Below, piece by piece: positions 1 through 9,397 of a stretch of DNA of 64,000 nt. A program made the translations under genes and the position numbers. A model generated the notes under the pieces. It searched no databases. It had not been told where the DNA came from and worked only from the letters and a program-made list of their open reading frames with translations. Source of the stretch: Acinetobacter seifertii. Lineage in GTDB: Bacteria; Pseudomonadota; Gammaproteobacteria; Pseudomonadales; Moraxellaceae. The stretch's first letter is position 1. Each line of letters starts with the position of its first letter. The stretch covers positions 923,204 through 987,203 of the forward strand of contig NZ_KB851200.1 in NCBI RefSeq assembly GCF_000368065.1, read 5' to 3'.

Positions 1-548
1 GACCACAATATGAAGTCGATCTGCTTATGAAGCTTCTTGAAGAAACGATTCATGAGCAAATACCTCGCATGAAAAAATTCAATATTGCTTTGCGTTTTAT
101 AGGGGATCGTTCTAGATTACCTTCACATTTAGTTGCCTTAATGGAAGATGCAGAGCAACAAACAGTACATCATGATGCCATGACATTAACTATTGCGATT
201 AGCTATGGTGGTATGTGGGATATTGCAAATGCAGCTAAAGAGGTTGTACAAGCAGTTTCTCGTGGTGAAATTGACGCTGATCAAATAAATGTTGATTTGT
301 TCGGAAAATATGTCAGTCTAAACGATCTGCCAGCTGTGGACTTGTTGATCCGTACAGGTGGAGATTTTCGTATATCTAACTTCCTGTTGTGGCAAGCAGC
401 TTATGCGGAACTGTATTTTACGGATACATTATGGCCGGAATTTACAGTCGAGGAATTCGATCATGCACTGAATGTATTTTCAGGGCGTGAACGTCGTTTC
501 GGTAAAACATCTGAACAAATTCAGCAAGAGAAAATCGAGAAATTATAA
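1..548 (+). CDS. uppS: Undecaprenyl diphosphate synthase, 5'-truncated by window edge
   Basis: Condenses isopentenyl diphosphate units onto farnesyl diphosphate to make the C55 carrier used for peptidoglycan and O-glycan building, a cytosolic cis-prenyltransferase. The reading frame is open from base 3, ahead of the first in-frame ATG at 27, so the true start lies upstream of the window. Visible family blocks are RFIGDRSRLP, ISYGGMWDI, DLLIRTGGDFRISNFLLWQ and AELYFTDTLWPEF, followed by the C-terminal RERRFG. These contain the RTGG and E-L-x-F-x-x-xLWP blocks that bind the homoallylic substrate. The TAA stop overlaps the ATG of cdsA by one base, so the two are translationally coupled in the envelope operon. 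About 174 codons are present; the family is usually near 250 residues. Confidence 0.95.
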   Translation, partial: PQYEVDLLMKLLEETIHEQIPRMKKFNIALRFIGDRSRLPSHLVALMEDAEQQTVHHDAMTLTIAISYGGMWDIANAAKEVVQAVSRGEIDADQINVDLFGKYVSLNDLPAVDLLIRTGGDFRISNFLLWQAAYAELYFTDTLWPEFTVEEFDHALNVFSGRERRFGKTSEQIQQEKIEKL

Positions 549-1372
549 TGTTAGAGCGGATTGTTACCGCATTGGTACTTGTTGCAGTTGTTTTGGGCTG
601 TATGTTTGCTACGCAATCACATTATCCAATGTTGGTACTTATGATTGTGGCGGCAGCTGTTGCGGGGTATGAATGGTATAAGTTAATGCCTCATGAAGCT
701 GGTGCGGTAGTAAAGCCTAAAGCATGGGGTTATGGTCTACTTGTTGCCTTTGTTTCTGGTGTTGCCTTATTCTTTCATGACATTGCATTGTTGCTATGGT
801 CTGCTTCAATTTTAACTTGGCTCGTTAGTGTATATTGGGTTAAGTCTTTTCCTGAATTTGATGGTTGGTATAACGCGACTCTCTATATTATTGGTTTAAT
901 TCTTATCTGTGCAGCAGTGACTGCAATCTTTGTAGTATGGCAAAGCTCACCATGGTGGTTGATGTATTTGTTCTTGCTTGTATGGGGTGCAGATAGTGGA
1001 GCTTACTTTGTAGGTCGCAAATTTGGTAAAAGAAAATTGGCACCCACAGTAAGTCCAAATAAATCGGTAGAAGGATTGTATGGTGGTATTTTAACTACAG
1101 TGATTGTCATGCTTGTAGTGCAATATCAATATTTAAACCTAACTTGGGTTCAACAACTTTTATTCCTGATCTTATCTTTAATTACAGTATTTGGTTCAGT
1201 ATTAGGTGATTTGTTTGAATCAATGATCAAACGTCGTGCTGGTATTAAAGACTCTGGCCGTGTGTTGCCTGGTCATGGTGGTGTGTTGGATCGTATTGAT
1301 TCTTTACTCGCAGCAGCCCCGATTTTTGCAACGGGAATGTATATATTAAAGCTTATTGGTGTAGATTTATAG
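548..1372 (+). CDS. cdsA: Phosphatidate cytidylyltransferase
   Basis: Makes CDP-diacylglycerol from phosphatidic acid and CTP in the inner membrane, the branch point for all phospholipids. The 274-residue product is strongly hydrophobic with about seven to eight membrane segments. Near the C terminus (about residues 220-255) it carries the CDP-alcohol cytidylyltransferase signature: MIKRRAGIKDSGRVLPGHGG followed by VLDRIDS. The Asp residues in that block are the expected metal/CTP ligands. The start overlaps the uppS stop by one base and the stop abuts the dxr ATG, giving tight operon packing. Length and motif agree with the family and no anomaly is seen. Confidence 0.96.
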   Translation: MLERIVTALVLVAVVLGCMFATQSHYPMLVLMIVAAAVAGYEWYKLMPHEAGAVVKPKAWGYGLLVAFVSGVALFFHDIALLLWSASILTWLVSVYWVKSFPEFDGWYNATLYIIGLILICAAVTAIFVVWQSSPWWLMYLFLLVWGADSGAYFVGRKFGKRKLAPTVSPNKSVEGLYGGILTTVIVMLVVQYQYLNLTWVQQLLFLILSLITVFGSVLGDLFESMIKRRAGIKDSGRVLPGHGGVLDRIDSLLAAAPIFATGMYILKLIGVDL

Positions 1373-2569
1373 ATGACACAATCTGTTTGCATATTGGGTG
1401 TAACTGGTTCTATTGGACAAAGTACCTTAAAAATTTTAAGTCAGCATCCAGATAAGTATTCAGTCTTTGCAGTTTCGGCACATAGTCGAATTTCTGAACT
1501 TGTTGAAATCTGCAAACAGTTTCGCCCTAAAGTTGTTGTTGTTCCTGAACTGAAGATAGCTGAATTAAAAACATTATTTGCGCAACAAAACATACAAGAC
1601 ATTGAGATTTTAGTTGGGCAAGATGGTCTGATTGATATTGCATCACATGCTGACGTTGATATTGTAATGGCTGCAATTGTAGGTGCTGCAGGTCTTTTAC
1701 CTACTTTGGCAGCTGTTAAAGCAGGTAAACGAGTATTGCTTGCAAATAAAGAAGCATTGGTGATGTCTGGTGAAATCATGATGCAAGCTGCTCTTGATCA
1801 TCAAGCATTGTTATTGCCAGTGGATTCAGAACATAATGCTATTTTCCAGTCATTACCTCATAATTATTTAGAAGTTGAGAGAACTGGGCAACCACAATTA
1901 GGTGTATCCAAAATACTACTGACGGCATCTGGTGGTCCCTTTTTAAATCATTCCCTAGAACAATTGGAACATGTAACACCACAGCAAGCATGTAAACATC
2001 CAAACTGGTCTATGGGCCAAAAAATCTCAGTTGACTCAGCTACTCTTATGAATAAAGGGTTGGAGTTAATTGAAGCGTGTCATTTGTTTTCAATATCTGA
2101 ACATTTTGTTACAGTTGTTGTTCACCCACAAAGTATTATTCACTCTATGGTGCAGTATGTTGATGGTTCAACATTAGCACAAATGGGTAATCCTGATATG
2201 TGTACGCCAATTGCACATGCATTAGCATGGCCTGAGCGTTTACAAACAAGTGTTCCTGCTTTAGATTTATTTGAGTATTCTCAACTTAATTTTCAAGATC
2301 CGGATACCCAAAAATTTCCTGCACTAAATCTTGCAAGACAAGCAATGCGTGCAGGAGGTTTGGCGCCTACCATTTTGAATGCAGCGAATGAAATTGCTGT
2401 TGAAGCATTCTTAAAGGAAAGGATTGGATTTACACATATTCCGCAAGTGGTAGAGCATACTTTGCAAGATTTAGAGAATGCAGCCGCTGAGAGCATTGAG
2501 TGCATTTTAGATAAAGATAAAATGGCTCGCTCAGTAGCTCAACAATATATATCAAGTATTGGAGGCTGA
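1373..2569 (+). CDS. dxr: 1-deoxy-D-xylulose 5-phosphate reductoisomerase
   Basis: Second step of the MEP isoprenoid pathway: rearrangement and NADPH reduction of DXP to 2-C-methyl-D-erythritol 4-phosphate, in the cytosol. The N terminus has the nucleotide-binding loop GVTGSIGQSTL. The middle has LANKEALVMSGE and LLPVDSEHNAIFQ, with the acidic metal-binding residues in D-S-E. It is followed by ASGGPF and the conserved GQKISVDSATLMNKGLELIEA. Length is 398 residues, typical for the family. It starts immediately after the cdsA stop, and its TGA is one base before the rseP ATG. Its position between cdsA and rseP is the order usual in gammaproteobacteria. Confidence 0.97.
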   Translation: MTQSVCILGVTGSIGQSTLKILSQHPDKYSVFAVSAHSRISELVEICKQFRPKVVVVPELKIAELKTLFAQQNIQDIEILVGQDGLIDIASHADVDIVMAAIVGAAGLLPTLAAVKAGKRVLLANKEALVMSGEIMMQAALDHQALLLPVDSEHNAIFQSLPHNYLEVERTGQPQLGVSKILLTASGGPFLNHSLEQLEHVTPQQACKHPNWSMGQKISVDSATLMNKGLELIEACHLFSISEHFVTVVVHPQSIIHSMVQYVDGSTLAQMGNPDMCTPIAHALAWPERLQTSVPALDLFEYSQLNFQDPDTQKFPALNLARQAMRAGGLAPTILNAANEIAVEAFLKERIGFTHIPQVVEHTLQDLENAAAESIECILDKDKMARSVAQQYISSIGG

Positions 2570-2570
2570 A

Positions 2571-3926
2571 ATGAATGCTCTTTTTATGATTGCAGCAGCG
2601 GCTCTTTTACTTGGTCCGTTAATTGCAATTCATGAGTTTGGTCATTACTGGGTTGCTCGTAAACTTGGTGTTAAAGTTTTAGTTTATTCAATTGGTTTTG
2701 GTCCAACTTTACTCAAATGGACCTCTAAAAAGTCCGGCATTAAATATCAGCTTTCTGCTTTACCTTTAGGTGGCTACGTTAAAATGTTAGACGAGCGAGA
2801 AGGCAATGTGGCAGAACAAGATTTACCATATGCTTTTAACCGTCAAAAACCATGGAAACGTATTGCTATTGTTGCGGCAGGGCCATTAATTAACTTAATT
2901 TTTGCCGTATTGCTTTTTTGGGTTTTATTTTTGCCAGCGCAACAACAATTAAATACTAAAATCGGTAAAATTATACCAAACTCTCCAGCTGCAGCTGCTC
3001 AGTTACATGTGGGTGATAAAATTATTGCTGTTGATGGTAAAGAAACAGCAACTTGGGAAAAGCTAAATTTTGCTTTGATCGATCGTGTAGGAGAAACAGG
3101 TACTGTAAATATCGATGTAAATCGTGCAGGCACTGAGAAAAATTTTGTATTACCGATAAAAGATTTTTTAAAAAACCAAAATGAATCTGCACTCGATGTA
3201 TTAGGCTTCTTACCTTATCGACCTGTAATTCCTGCTGTTGTAACAGATTTAACAGCAGATGGTGCTGCGATTCGTCAAGGAATGAAAGTGGGTGATCGTA
3301 TTGTTGCGATTGACGGTCAGCCTATGAAAGATTGGTTTGATGTTGTTGAGATTGTTCAGCGCTCTCCAGAAAAGTTACTTAATATTGATGTGTTGCGTCA
3401 TCAACAGTTGGTTCATTTACAAGTGATGCCACAAGGAAAACGCGATAACATGGGACAAGTAAATGGTGTTCTTGGTGTAAAAAGTGACGCTGGAAAAATT
3501 ACAATTCCTGACGAATATAAGCAAACAATCCAATATACTCCAATACAAGCTTTTGAAATGGCTCTTGATAAAACTGGCCAGATCTCTAGCATGATTTTGA
3601 ACTCAATAGTGAAAATGGTAAAAGGACTTATTGGATTAGAAAATCTTTCTGGACCTATCACTATTGCAAAAGTAGCTGGGCAAAGTGCAGAAATGGGATG
3701 GCAAACTTTTATCTCTTTCATGGCATTGATGAGTGTAAGTCTTGGAATTTTAAATTTATTACCAATTCCAATGTTAGATGGTGGCCATCTAGTGTATTAC
3801 ATCATTGAAGCTATTCGAGGAAAGCCTGTTTCTGAACAAATACAAATGTTTGGTCTGAAAATTGGTATGGTACTGCTCGGTAGTATGATGCTTTTAGCTT
3901 TATTTAATGATTTTATGCGTTTGTAA
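2571..3926 (+). CDS. rseP: Site-2 intramembrane zinc protease RseP
   Basis: Intramembrane metalloprotease that cleaves anti-sigma factors and signal-peptide remnants. The first membrane segment carries the zinc motif HEFGH (IAIHEFGHYW, about residues 22-31). The last part carries the second conserved motif NLLPIPMLDGGH. Two PDZ domains lie between them, around residues 110-190 and 200-290. The start was placed at ATG 2571, because a GGAGG at 2561-2565 sits at good spacing; an upstream in-frame TTG at 2559 lies within that site and inside dxr. This gives 451 residues, normal for RseP. It is in the same transcription unit as bamA and skp, consistent with an envelope quality-control role. Confidence 0.95.
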   Translation: MNALFMIAAAALLLGPLIAIHEFGHYWVARKLGVKVLVYSIGFGPTLLKWTSKKSGIKYQLSALPLGGYVKMLDEREGNVAEQDLPYAFNRQKPWKRIAIVAAGPLINLIFAVLLFWVLFLPAQQQLNTKIGKIIPNSPAAAAQLHVGDKIIAVDGKETATWEKLNFALIDRVGETGTVNIDVNRAGTEKNFVLPIKDFLKNQNESALDVLGFLPYRPVIPAVVTDLTADGAAIRQGMKVGDRIVAIDGQPMKDWFDVVEIVQRSPEKLLNIDVLRHQQLVHLQVMPQGKRDNMGQVNGVLGVKSDAGKITIPDEYKQTIQYTPIQAFEMALDKTGQISSMILNSIVKMVKGLIGLENLSGPITIAKVAGQSAEMGWQTFISFMALMSVSLGILNLLPIPMLDGGHLVYYIIEAIRGKPVSEQIQMFGLKIGMVLLGSMMLLALFNDFMRL

Positions 3927-3963
3927 ACGTGTATGGATTTATAACTTACTGGAAAAAACTGGC

Positions 3964-6474
3964 ATGCGGCACACACATTTTTTAATGCCTTTGGCACTTG
4001 TTAGCGCTATGGCAGCGGTACAACAAGCATATGCAGCTGATGATTTCGTCGTTAGAGATATTCGTGTAAACGGTTTAGTCCGTCTTACTCCTGCAAATGT
4101 TTATACCATGTTGCCAATCAACAGTGGCGATCGCGTTAATGAGCCGATGATCGCCGAAGCAATTCGAACATTGTATGCCACTGGTCTTTTTGATGATATT
4201 AAAGCATCGAAAGATAACGATACTTTGGTTTTTAATGTTATTGAACGCCCTATTATTTCAAAACTTGAATTTAAGGGTAATAAACTTATTCCTAAAGAGG
4301 CGTTAGAACAAGGCCTTAAAAAAATGGGTATTGCAGAGGGTGAGGTTTTTAAGAAATCTGCTTTGCAAACCATTCAAACAGAATTAGAGCAGCAATACAC
4401 TCAACAAGGTCGTTATGATGCTAGCGTTACTGTTGATACCGTTGCGCGACCAAATAACCGCGTTGAATTAAAAATTAATTTCAACGAAGGAACGGCAGCA
4501 AAAGTTTTTGATATCAATGTAATTGGTAATACTGTTTTTAAAGATAGTGAAATCAAGCAAGCATTTGCTCTTAAAGAAAGCGGCTGGGCTTCAATCGTTA
4601 CACGTAATGACCGCTATGCGCGTGAAAAAATGGCTGCAAGCCTTGAAGCATTACGTGCTATGTACCTTAACAAGGGTTATATTAATTTCAATATTAATAA
4701 CTCTCAGCTTAATATTAGTGAAGATAAAAAACATATCTTTATTGAAGTTGCAGTTGAGGAAGGTAATCAGTTTAAATTTGGCCAAACTAAATTTTTGGGT
4801 GATGCACTGTATAAGCCTGAAGAATTACAAGCCTTAAAAATTTATAAAGATGGCGATACTTATTCTCAAGAAAAGGTAAACGCTGTTAAGCAATTACTTT
4901 TGCGCAAGTATGGTAATGCAGGTTATTACTTTGCTGATGTAAATATTGTTCCGCAAATTAATAATGAAACTGGTGTTGTTGATCTAAATTATTATGTTAA
5001 TCCGGGTCAGCAAGTTACCGTACGTCGTATTAATTTCACTGGTAATAGTAAAACTTCTGATGAAGTATTACGTCGTGAAATGCGTCAGATGGAAGGCGCT
5101 TTGGCAAGTAATGAAAAAATTGACTTGTCTAAAGTTCGATTGGAGCGTACAGGTTTCTTTAAAACTGTTGATATTAAACCTGCCCGAATTCCAAACTCAC
5201 CTGATCAAGTCGATTTGAATGTAAATGTTGAAGAACAACATTCAGGTACCACAACATTGGCGGTAGGTTATTCGCAAAATGGTGGTATCACGTTCCAAGC
5301 AGGACTTAGTCAAACCAACTTCATGGGTACTGGTAACCGAGTTGCAATTGATTTGTCTCGTTCAGAAACTCAAGATTATTATAATTTAAGTGTCACTGAC
5401 CCATACTTCACCATTGATGGTGTAAGCCGTGGTTATAACGTTTATTATCGTAAAACTAAGCTAAATGATAACTATAACGTTAATAACTATGTAACCGATA
5501 GTGTGGGTGGTAGTTTAAGTTTTGGTTATCCTATTGATGAAAACCAAAGTTTAAGTGCTTCAGTTGGTGTTGATAATACTAAAGTCACCACTGGTCCTTA
5601 TGTTTCTACCTATGTACGTGATTATTTATTAGCAAATGGTGGTAAAACTACTTCAACCAGCACGTATTGTTTGGTAGATCTCGACACGAGTGGGAACTGT
5701 CCAGATGGTCAAACTTCTAAACCGTATGGAAGTGCATTTGATGGTGAATTCTTTACCTATAACTTAAACCTAGGTTGGTCATATAACACATTAAATAGAC
5801 CGATTTTCCCAACATCTGGTATGTCTCACCGTTTAGGCCTCGAAATTGGTTTACCAGGTAGTGATGTTGATTACCAAAAAGTAACTTATGATACACAAGC
5901 TTTCTTACCAATTGGTAGTTCGGGCTTTGTACTTCGTGGCTATGGTAAGCTTGGTTATGGTAATGATTTGCCGTTCTATAAAAACTTCTATGCTGGTGGT
6001 TACGGCTCTGTTCGTGGTTATGACAACAGTACCTTAGGCCCTAAGTATGCTAGTGTAAACTTACAAGAAACACAACAAAATGATTCTTCACCTGAAAATG
6101 TGGGTGGTAATGCTCTAGTTCAATTTGGTACTGAGTTAGCATTACCTATGCCATTTAAAGGAGATTGGACTCGTCAAGTACGTCCTGTACTGTTTGCTGA
6201 AGGTGGTCAGGTCTTTGATACTAAGTGTAACATTAATAACTCTGTATATGGCGATAAAGGCATGAGGATTAATGGTCAGACAATTACAGACGTTAAGAAG
6301 TATTGTGAAGATAATTATGGTTTCGATTTAGGTAACTTACGTTATAGCGTGGGTGTGGGTGTAACCTGGATTACTATGATTGGACCATTGTCACTTAGCT
6401 ATGCATTCCCGTTAAATGATAAACCGGGTGATGAAACTAAAGAAATCCAGTTTGAAATTGGTCGTACTTTCTAA
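3964..6474 (+). CDS. bamA: Outer-membrane protein assembly factor BamA
   Basis: Essential Omp85-family insertase of the BAM complex that folds beta-barrel proteins into the outer membrane. The chosen ATG opens a signal peptide (MRHTHFLMPLALVSAMAAVQ, cleaved after QAYA) and mature ADDFVVRDIRVNGL. Five POTRA repeats fill roughly residues 24-420; boundaries can be seen from recurring F-x-G-N blocks such as LEFKGNKL, INVIGNT and INFTGNS. The 16-strand barrel follows, with the conserved loop-6 motif GSVRGYDN and a C-terminal Phe. Two Cys pairs lie in barrel loops (around residues 565-580 and 755-780), possible disulfides. The length is 836 residues. Upstream in-frame codons from 3907 overlap rseP and lack a signal peptide. 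Confidence 0.97.
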   Translation: MRHTHFLMPLALVSAMAAVQQAYAADDFVVRDIRVNGLVRLTPANVYTMLPINSGDRVNEPMIAEAIRTLYATGLFDDIKASKDNDTLVFNVIERPIISKLEFKGNKLIPKEALEQGLKKMGIAEGEVFKKSALQTIQTELEQQYTQQGRYDASVTVDTVARPNNRVELKINFNEGTAAKVFDINVIGNTVFKDSEIKQAFALKESGWASIVTRNDRYAREKMAASLEALRAMYLNKGYINFNINNSQLNISEDKKHIFIEVAVEEGNQFKFGQTKFLGDALYKPEELQALKIYKDGDTYSQEKVNAVKQLLLRKYGNAGYYFADVNIVPQINNETGVVDLNYYVNPGQQVTVRRINFTGNSKTSDEVLRREMRQMEGALASNEKIDLSKVRLERTGFFKTVDIKPARIPNSPDQVDLNVNVEEQHSGTTTLAVGYSQNGGITFQAGLSQTNFMGTGNRVAIDLSRSETQDYYNLSVTDPYFTIDGVSRGYNVYYRKTKLNDNYNVNNYVTDSVGGSLSFGYPIDENQSLSASVGVDNTKVTTGPYVSTYVRDYLLANGGKTTSTSTYCLVDLDTSGNCPDGQTSKPYGSAFDGEFFTYNLNLGWSYNTLNRPIFPTSGMSHRLGLEIGLPGSDVDYQKVTYDTQAFLPIGSSGFVLRGYGKLGYGNDLPFYKNFYAGGYGSVRGYDNSTLGPKYASVNLQETQQNDSSPENVGGNALVQFGTELALPMPFKGDWTRQVRPVLFAEGGQVFDTKCNINNSVYGDKGMRINGQTITDVKKYCEDNYGFDLGNLRYSVGVGVTWITMIGPLSLSYAFPLNDKPGDETKEIQFEIGRTF

Positions 6475-6514
6475 GTACGACTTCATTGAACAACGAAATA
6501 AGGAAAGTGATTAT

Positions 6515-7018
6515 ATGAAAAAATTAAATGCATTAATGTTAGGATTGGGTTTAACGGTAGCTTCAGTGGCAGCTAATGCAGCTGGTTATGGCGTAATTGA
6601 TCTAGCTAAAGTTGTTGAAAGTAGTACTTATTTGAAACAACAAAATGCAAGCTTAAACCAGTCTGTGAAACCAACGACAACTAAGCTTGAACAACTTGGT
6701 AAAGAGTTAGAGGGACTTCAACGTCAGGCCCAAACTCAAGGCCAAAAAATGAAAGAAGATGATATTAAGAAATTGCAATCTCAGTATCAATCGAAATTAA
6801 ATGAATTTAATTCTACACAGCAAGGCTTACAATCTAGAGTTCAAACTAGCTTACAAAGTATGAATACAACGTTTGAAACAAGAGTTAAGCAAGCTGCCGA
6901 ACAGTTACGAAAAGAAAATAATCTTGACTTTGTTTTGAATAAAAATTCAACTGTTGCCTATGACCCTAAGTACGATTTAACTGATAAAATGATTCAAAAG
7001 GTTAATTCAATGAAATAA
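6515..7018 (+). CDS. skp: Periplasmic chaperone Skp/OmpH family
   Basis: Periplasmic holdase that keeps unfolded outer-membrane proteins soluble on the way to BamA. The start at 6515 is preceded by AGGAAAG at 6501-6507 and gives a clean signal peptide ending ANAA before [14 protein letters not shown]. The mature part is dominated by a long charged, Gln/Lys-rich coiled coil (about residues 45-130), the tentacle arms of Skp. It closes with the conserved [15 protein letters not shown]...DLTDKMI segment that packs into the trimer body. Length is 167 residues. It lies 40 bases after bamA and 4 before lpxD, the usual place for this gene. Confidence 0.93.
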   Translation: MKKLNALMLGLGLTVASVAANAAGYGVIDLAKVVESSTYLKQQNASLNQSVKPTTTKLEQLGKELEGLQRQAQTQGQKMKEDDIKKLQSQYQSKLNEFNSTQQGLQSRVQTSLQSMNTTFETRVKQAAEQLRKENNLDFVLNKNSTVAYDPKYDLTDKMIQKVNSMK

Positions 7019-7022
7019 ATTA

Positions 7023-8093
7023 ATGAAAGTGCAACAATATCGTTTAGATGAATTAGCTCATCTGGTTCAAGGTGAGCTAATTGGTGAAGGCAGTCTTCAA
7101 CTTTCGAACTTGGCAAGTTTAGAAAAAGCTAATTCAAACCATATTACTTTTATAAATGGTGAGAAATATCTTGAGCAAGCCAAAATGAGTAATGCTGGTG
7201 CCTTCATTGTTACAGCTACTTTAAAAGAACTTCTTCCAGAAAAACATAATTTCATTATTGTTGAAAATCCTTACCTTGCATTTGCAATTTTGACTCATGT
7301 GTTTGATAAAAAGGTTTCCATAACGGGGATAGAAAGCACTGCTCAAATTCATCCATCTGCTATTATTTCGGAAACGGCATATATTGGTCACTATGTGGTT
7401 ATTGGTGAAAATTGTGTGGTAGGTGATAATACGATCATTGAGTCACATACTAAACTTGATGATTATGTAGAAGTTGGAAAAGATTGTTTTATCGATTCTC
7501 ATGTCACCATTACGGGGAGCTCTAAATTACAAGATCGTGTGCGTGTACACTCGAGTACTGTGATTGGAGGTGAGGGCTTTGGCTTTGCGCCATATCAAGG
7601 TAAGTGGCATCGTATTGCGCAGCTAGGTTCGGTCTTAATTGGAAATGATGTTCGAATTGGATCAAATTGTAGTATTGATAGAGGTGCACTTGATAATACA
7701 ATTTTAGAAGATGGAGTAATTATTGATAACCTTGTGCAAATTGCACATAACGTTCATATTGGTTCAAATACTGCTATTGCAGCCAAGTGCGGTATTGCTG
7801 GAAGTACAAAAATTGGCAAAAACTGTATTCTAGGTGGTGCATGTGGAGTATCAGGTCACCTTTCAATTACCGATAATGTGACTTTTACTGCAATGTCAAT
7901 GGTCACAAAAAATATTTCTGTTGCAGGAACTTATTCATCGGGAATTGGATTATTTGAAAATAGTCATTGGAAAAAGACTGTTGTACGCTTGCGACAATTA
8001 GCAGATGTGCCATTGACCCAAATCACTAAACGACTTGATCATATACAAGCTCAAATAGAGTCTCTTGAATCAACTTTTAATTTGCGTAAATAG
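7023..8093 (+). CDS. lpxD: UDP-3-O-(3-hydroxyacyl)glucosamine N-acyltransferase
   Basis: Third step of lipid A synthesis: transfers a 3-hydroxyacyl chain from ACP to the 2-amino group of UDP-3-O-acylglucosamine. The N-terminal uridine-binding domain (about residues 1-100) contains [11 protein letters not shown]. After it comes a left-handed parallel beta helix of hexapeptide repeats (about 105-315), with the catalytic His in [20 protein letters not shown] and the GGEGFGFAP block. A C-terminal helix ending in QAQIESLE follows. Length is 356 residues, slightly longer than E. coli LpxD. It sits 4 bases after skp and 6 before fabZ in the lipid A operon. Confidence 0.96.
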   Translation: MKVQQYRLDELAHLVQGELIGEGSLQLSNLASLEKANSNHITFINGEKYLEQAKMSNAGAFIVTATLKELLPEKHNFIIVENPYLAFAILTHVFDKKVSITGIESTAQIHPSAIISETAYIGHYVVIGENCVVGDNTIIESHTKLDDYVEVGKDCFIDSHVTITGSSKLQDRVRVHSSTVIGGEGFGFAPYQGKWHRIAQLGSVLIGNDVRIGSNCSIDRGALDNTILEDGVIIDNLVQIAHNVHIGSNTAIAAKCGIAGSTKIGKNCILGGACGVSGHLSITDNVTFTAMSMVTKNISVAGTYSSGIGLFENSHWKKTVVRLRQLADVPLTQITKRLDHIQAQIESLESTFNLRK

Positions 8094-8099
8094 AATATT

Positions 8100-8585
8100 A
8101 TGACCGAGTCAACTACCCCTAAATTTGCCATCCCTGAATTACCAATGCAGATTCAAACGATTCGTCAATATTTGCCGCATCGTTATCCATTCTTGTTGGT
8201 TGATCGTGTGACTGAAGTTACTGACAATAGTATTGTTGGTTATAAAAATGTTTCTATCAATGAAGAGTTCTTACAAGGACATTTCCCAGAATATCCAATT
8301 ATGCCTGGTGTTCTAATTGTTGAAGCACTTGCTCAAGTTTCAGGTGTTCTTGGTTTTATTATGAACAATGAAACGCCAAAACCAGGTTCTTTGTTCCTGT
8401 TTGCTGGTGCTGAAAGAGTTAGATTTAAAAAACAAGTAGTTGCAGGTGACCAACTTGTATTAAAATCTGAGTTGGTAATGCAGAAGCGCGGCATTTACAA
8501 ATATAATTGTACAGCTAGCGTTGATGGCATTGTAGCAGCAACCGCTGAGATTATGATTTCACACCAAAAAACAGAGCAGGCATGA
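8100..8585 (+). CDS. fabZ: 3-hydroxyacyl-ACP dehydratase FabZ
   Basis: Dehydrates 3-hydroxyacyl-ACP to trans-2-enoyl-ACP in fatty acid elongation and competes with LpxA for the same acyl-ACP pool. It is a hot-dog fold protein of 161 residues. LPHRYPFLLVDRV comes first; GHFPEYPIMPGVLIVEALAQ then carries the catalytic His and Glu. FLFAGAERVRFKKQVVAGDQL completes the fold. The stop overlaps the lpxA start by four bases (ATGA), a coupling known for the fabZ-lpxA pair. It is slightly longer at the N terminus than the E. coli protein. Confidence 0.97.
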   Translation: MTESTTPKFAIPELPMQIQTIRQYLPHRYPFLLVDRVTEVTDNSIVGYKNVSINEEFLQGHFPEYPIMPGVLIVEALAQVSGVLGFIMNNETPKPGSLFLFAGAERVRFKKQVVAGDQLVLKSELVMQKRGIYKYNCTASVDGIVAATAEIMISHQKTEQA

Positions 8586-9370
8586 GCAATCACGATTTAA
8601 TCCATTCTACCGCCATTATTGATCCATCTGCAGTAATTGCTGCAGATGTTCAAATAGGACCTTATTGTGTTATTGGTCCTCAAGTGACTATTGGTGCTGG
8701 TACTAAATTACATTCTCATGTGGTAGTAGGTGGTTTTACCAGAATAGGCCAAAATAATGAAATCTTTCAATTTGCAAGTGTTGGTGAAGTTTGCCAAGAC
8801 CTCAAATATAAAGGTGAAGAAACTTGGCTTGAAATTGGTAACAATAATTTAATTCGCGAACATTGCAGCTTACATAGAGGCACAGTGCAGGATAATGCAT
8901 TAACCAAAATAGGTAGCCATAATCTATTGATGGTAAACACGCATATTGCACATGACTGTATTGTAGGTGACCATAATATTTTTGCTAATAATGTTGGTGT
9001 CGCTGGGCATGTACATATTGGTGATCACGTTATTGTGGGTGGGAATTCTGGGATACATCAATTCTGTAAAATTGATTCTTACAGCATGATTGGTGGTGCT
9101 TCATTAATTCTTAAAGATGTACCTGCCTATGTGATGGCTTCTGGTAATCCTGCTCATGCTTTTGGTATAAATACTGAAGGTATGCGAAGAAAAGGTTGGT
9201 CTAAAAATACAATTCAGGGTTTAAGAGAAGCTTATAAATTGATATTTAAGTCTGGACTGACTTCTGTTCAAGCTGTTGAACAAATTAAAAGTGAAATTTT
9301 GCCTTCTGTTCCAGAAGCTCAATTATTAATTGATTCTATTGAGCAATCAGAGCGTGGAATTGTACGGTAA
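8582..9370 (+). CDS. lpxA: UDP-N-acetylglucosamine acyltransferase, end rebuilt by an IS66 insertion
   Basis: First step of lipid A synthesis: 3-O-acylation of UDP-GlcNAc. The hexapeptide-repeat beta helix covers about residues 8-190. The catalytic His is in VNTHIAHDCIVGDHN. The C-terminal helical domain includes INTEGMRRKGWS and ends ERGIVR. Length is 262 residues. The gene is intact, but an IS66 element begins at 9367 inside the last sense codon. The pre-insertion codons, still seen to the right of the element, read ATT GTA CGC TAA. The element supplies G-TAA, giving ATT GTA CGG TAA, so Arg and the stop are both kept. The native terminator is now 2.6 kb away. lpxB does not follow, unlike in E. 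coli. Confidence 0.96.
   Translation: MSNHDLIHSTAIIDPSAVIAADVQIGPYCVIGPQVTIGAGTKLHSHVVVGGFTRIGQNNEIFQFASVGEVCQDLKYKGEETWLEIGNNNLIREHCSLHRGTVQDNALTKIGSHNLLMVNTHIAHDCIVGDHNIFANNVGVAGHVHIGDHVIVGGNSGIHQFCKIDSYSMIGGASLILKDVPAYVMASGNPAHAFGINTEGMRRKGWSKNTIQGLREAYKLIFKSGLTSVQAVEQIKSEILPSVPEAQLLIDSIEQSERGIVR
9359..9366. repeat. Left copy of IS66 target-site duplication
   Basis: ATTGTACG immediately left of the element. The identical octamer is at 11961-11968 on the other side. Eight base pairs is the duplication size known for the IS66 family, so the element arrived by a single direct transposition and has not recombined since. Confidence 0.95.
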
Positions 9371-9387
9371 GCATCCGCTGAACGCCA
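9367..9387. repeat. IS66 left terminal inverted repeat
   Basis: Begins GTAAGCATCCGCTGAAC. It pairs with the right end at 11940-11960 with two mismatches (positions 7 and 18 of 21). Its first bases, G followed by TAA, complete the final Arg codon and stop codon of lpxA. Confidence 0.93.
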
Positions 9388-9397
9388 TCGCCAAGTT

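Noticed and set aside
8582..9370. lpxA disrupted by the insertion sequence
   Set aside because: The final Arg codon and the stop are rebuilt from IS bases, so the reading frame is complete.
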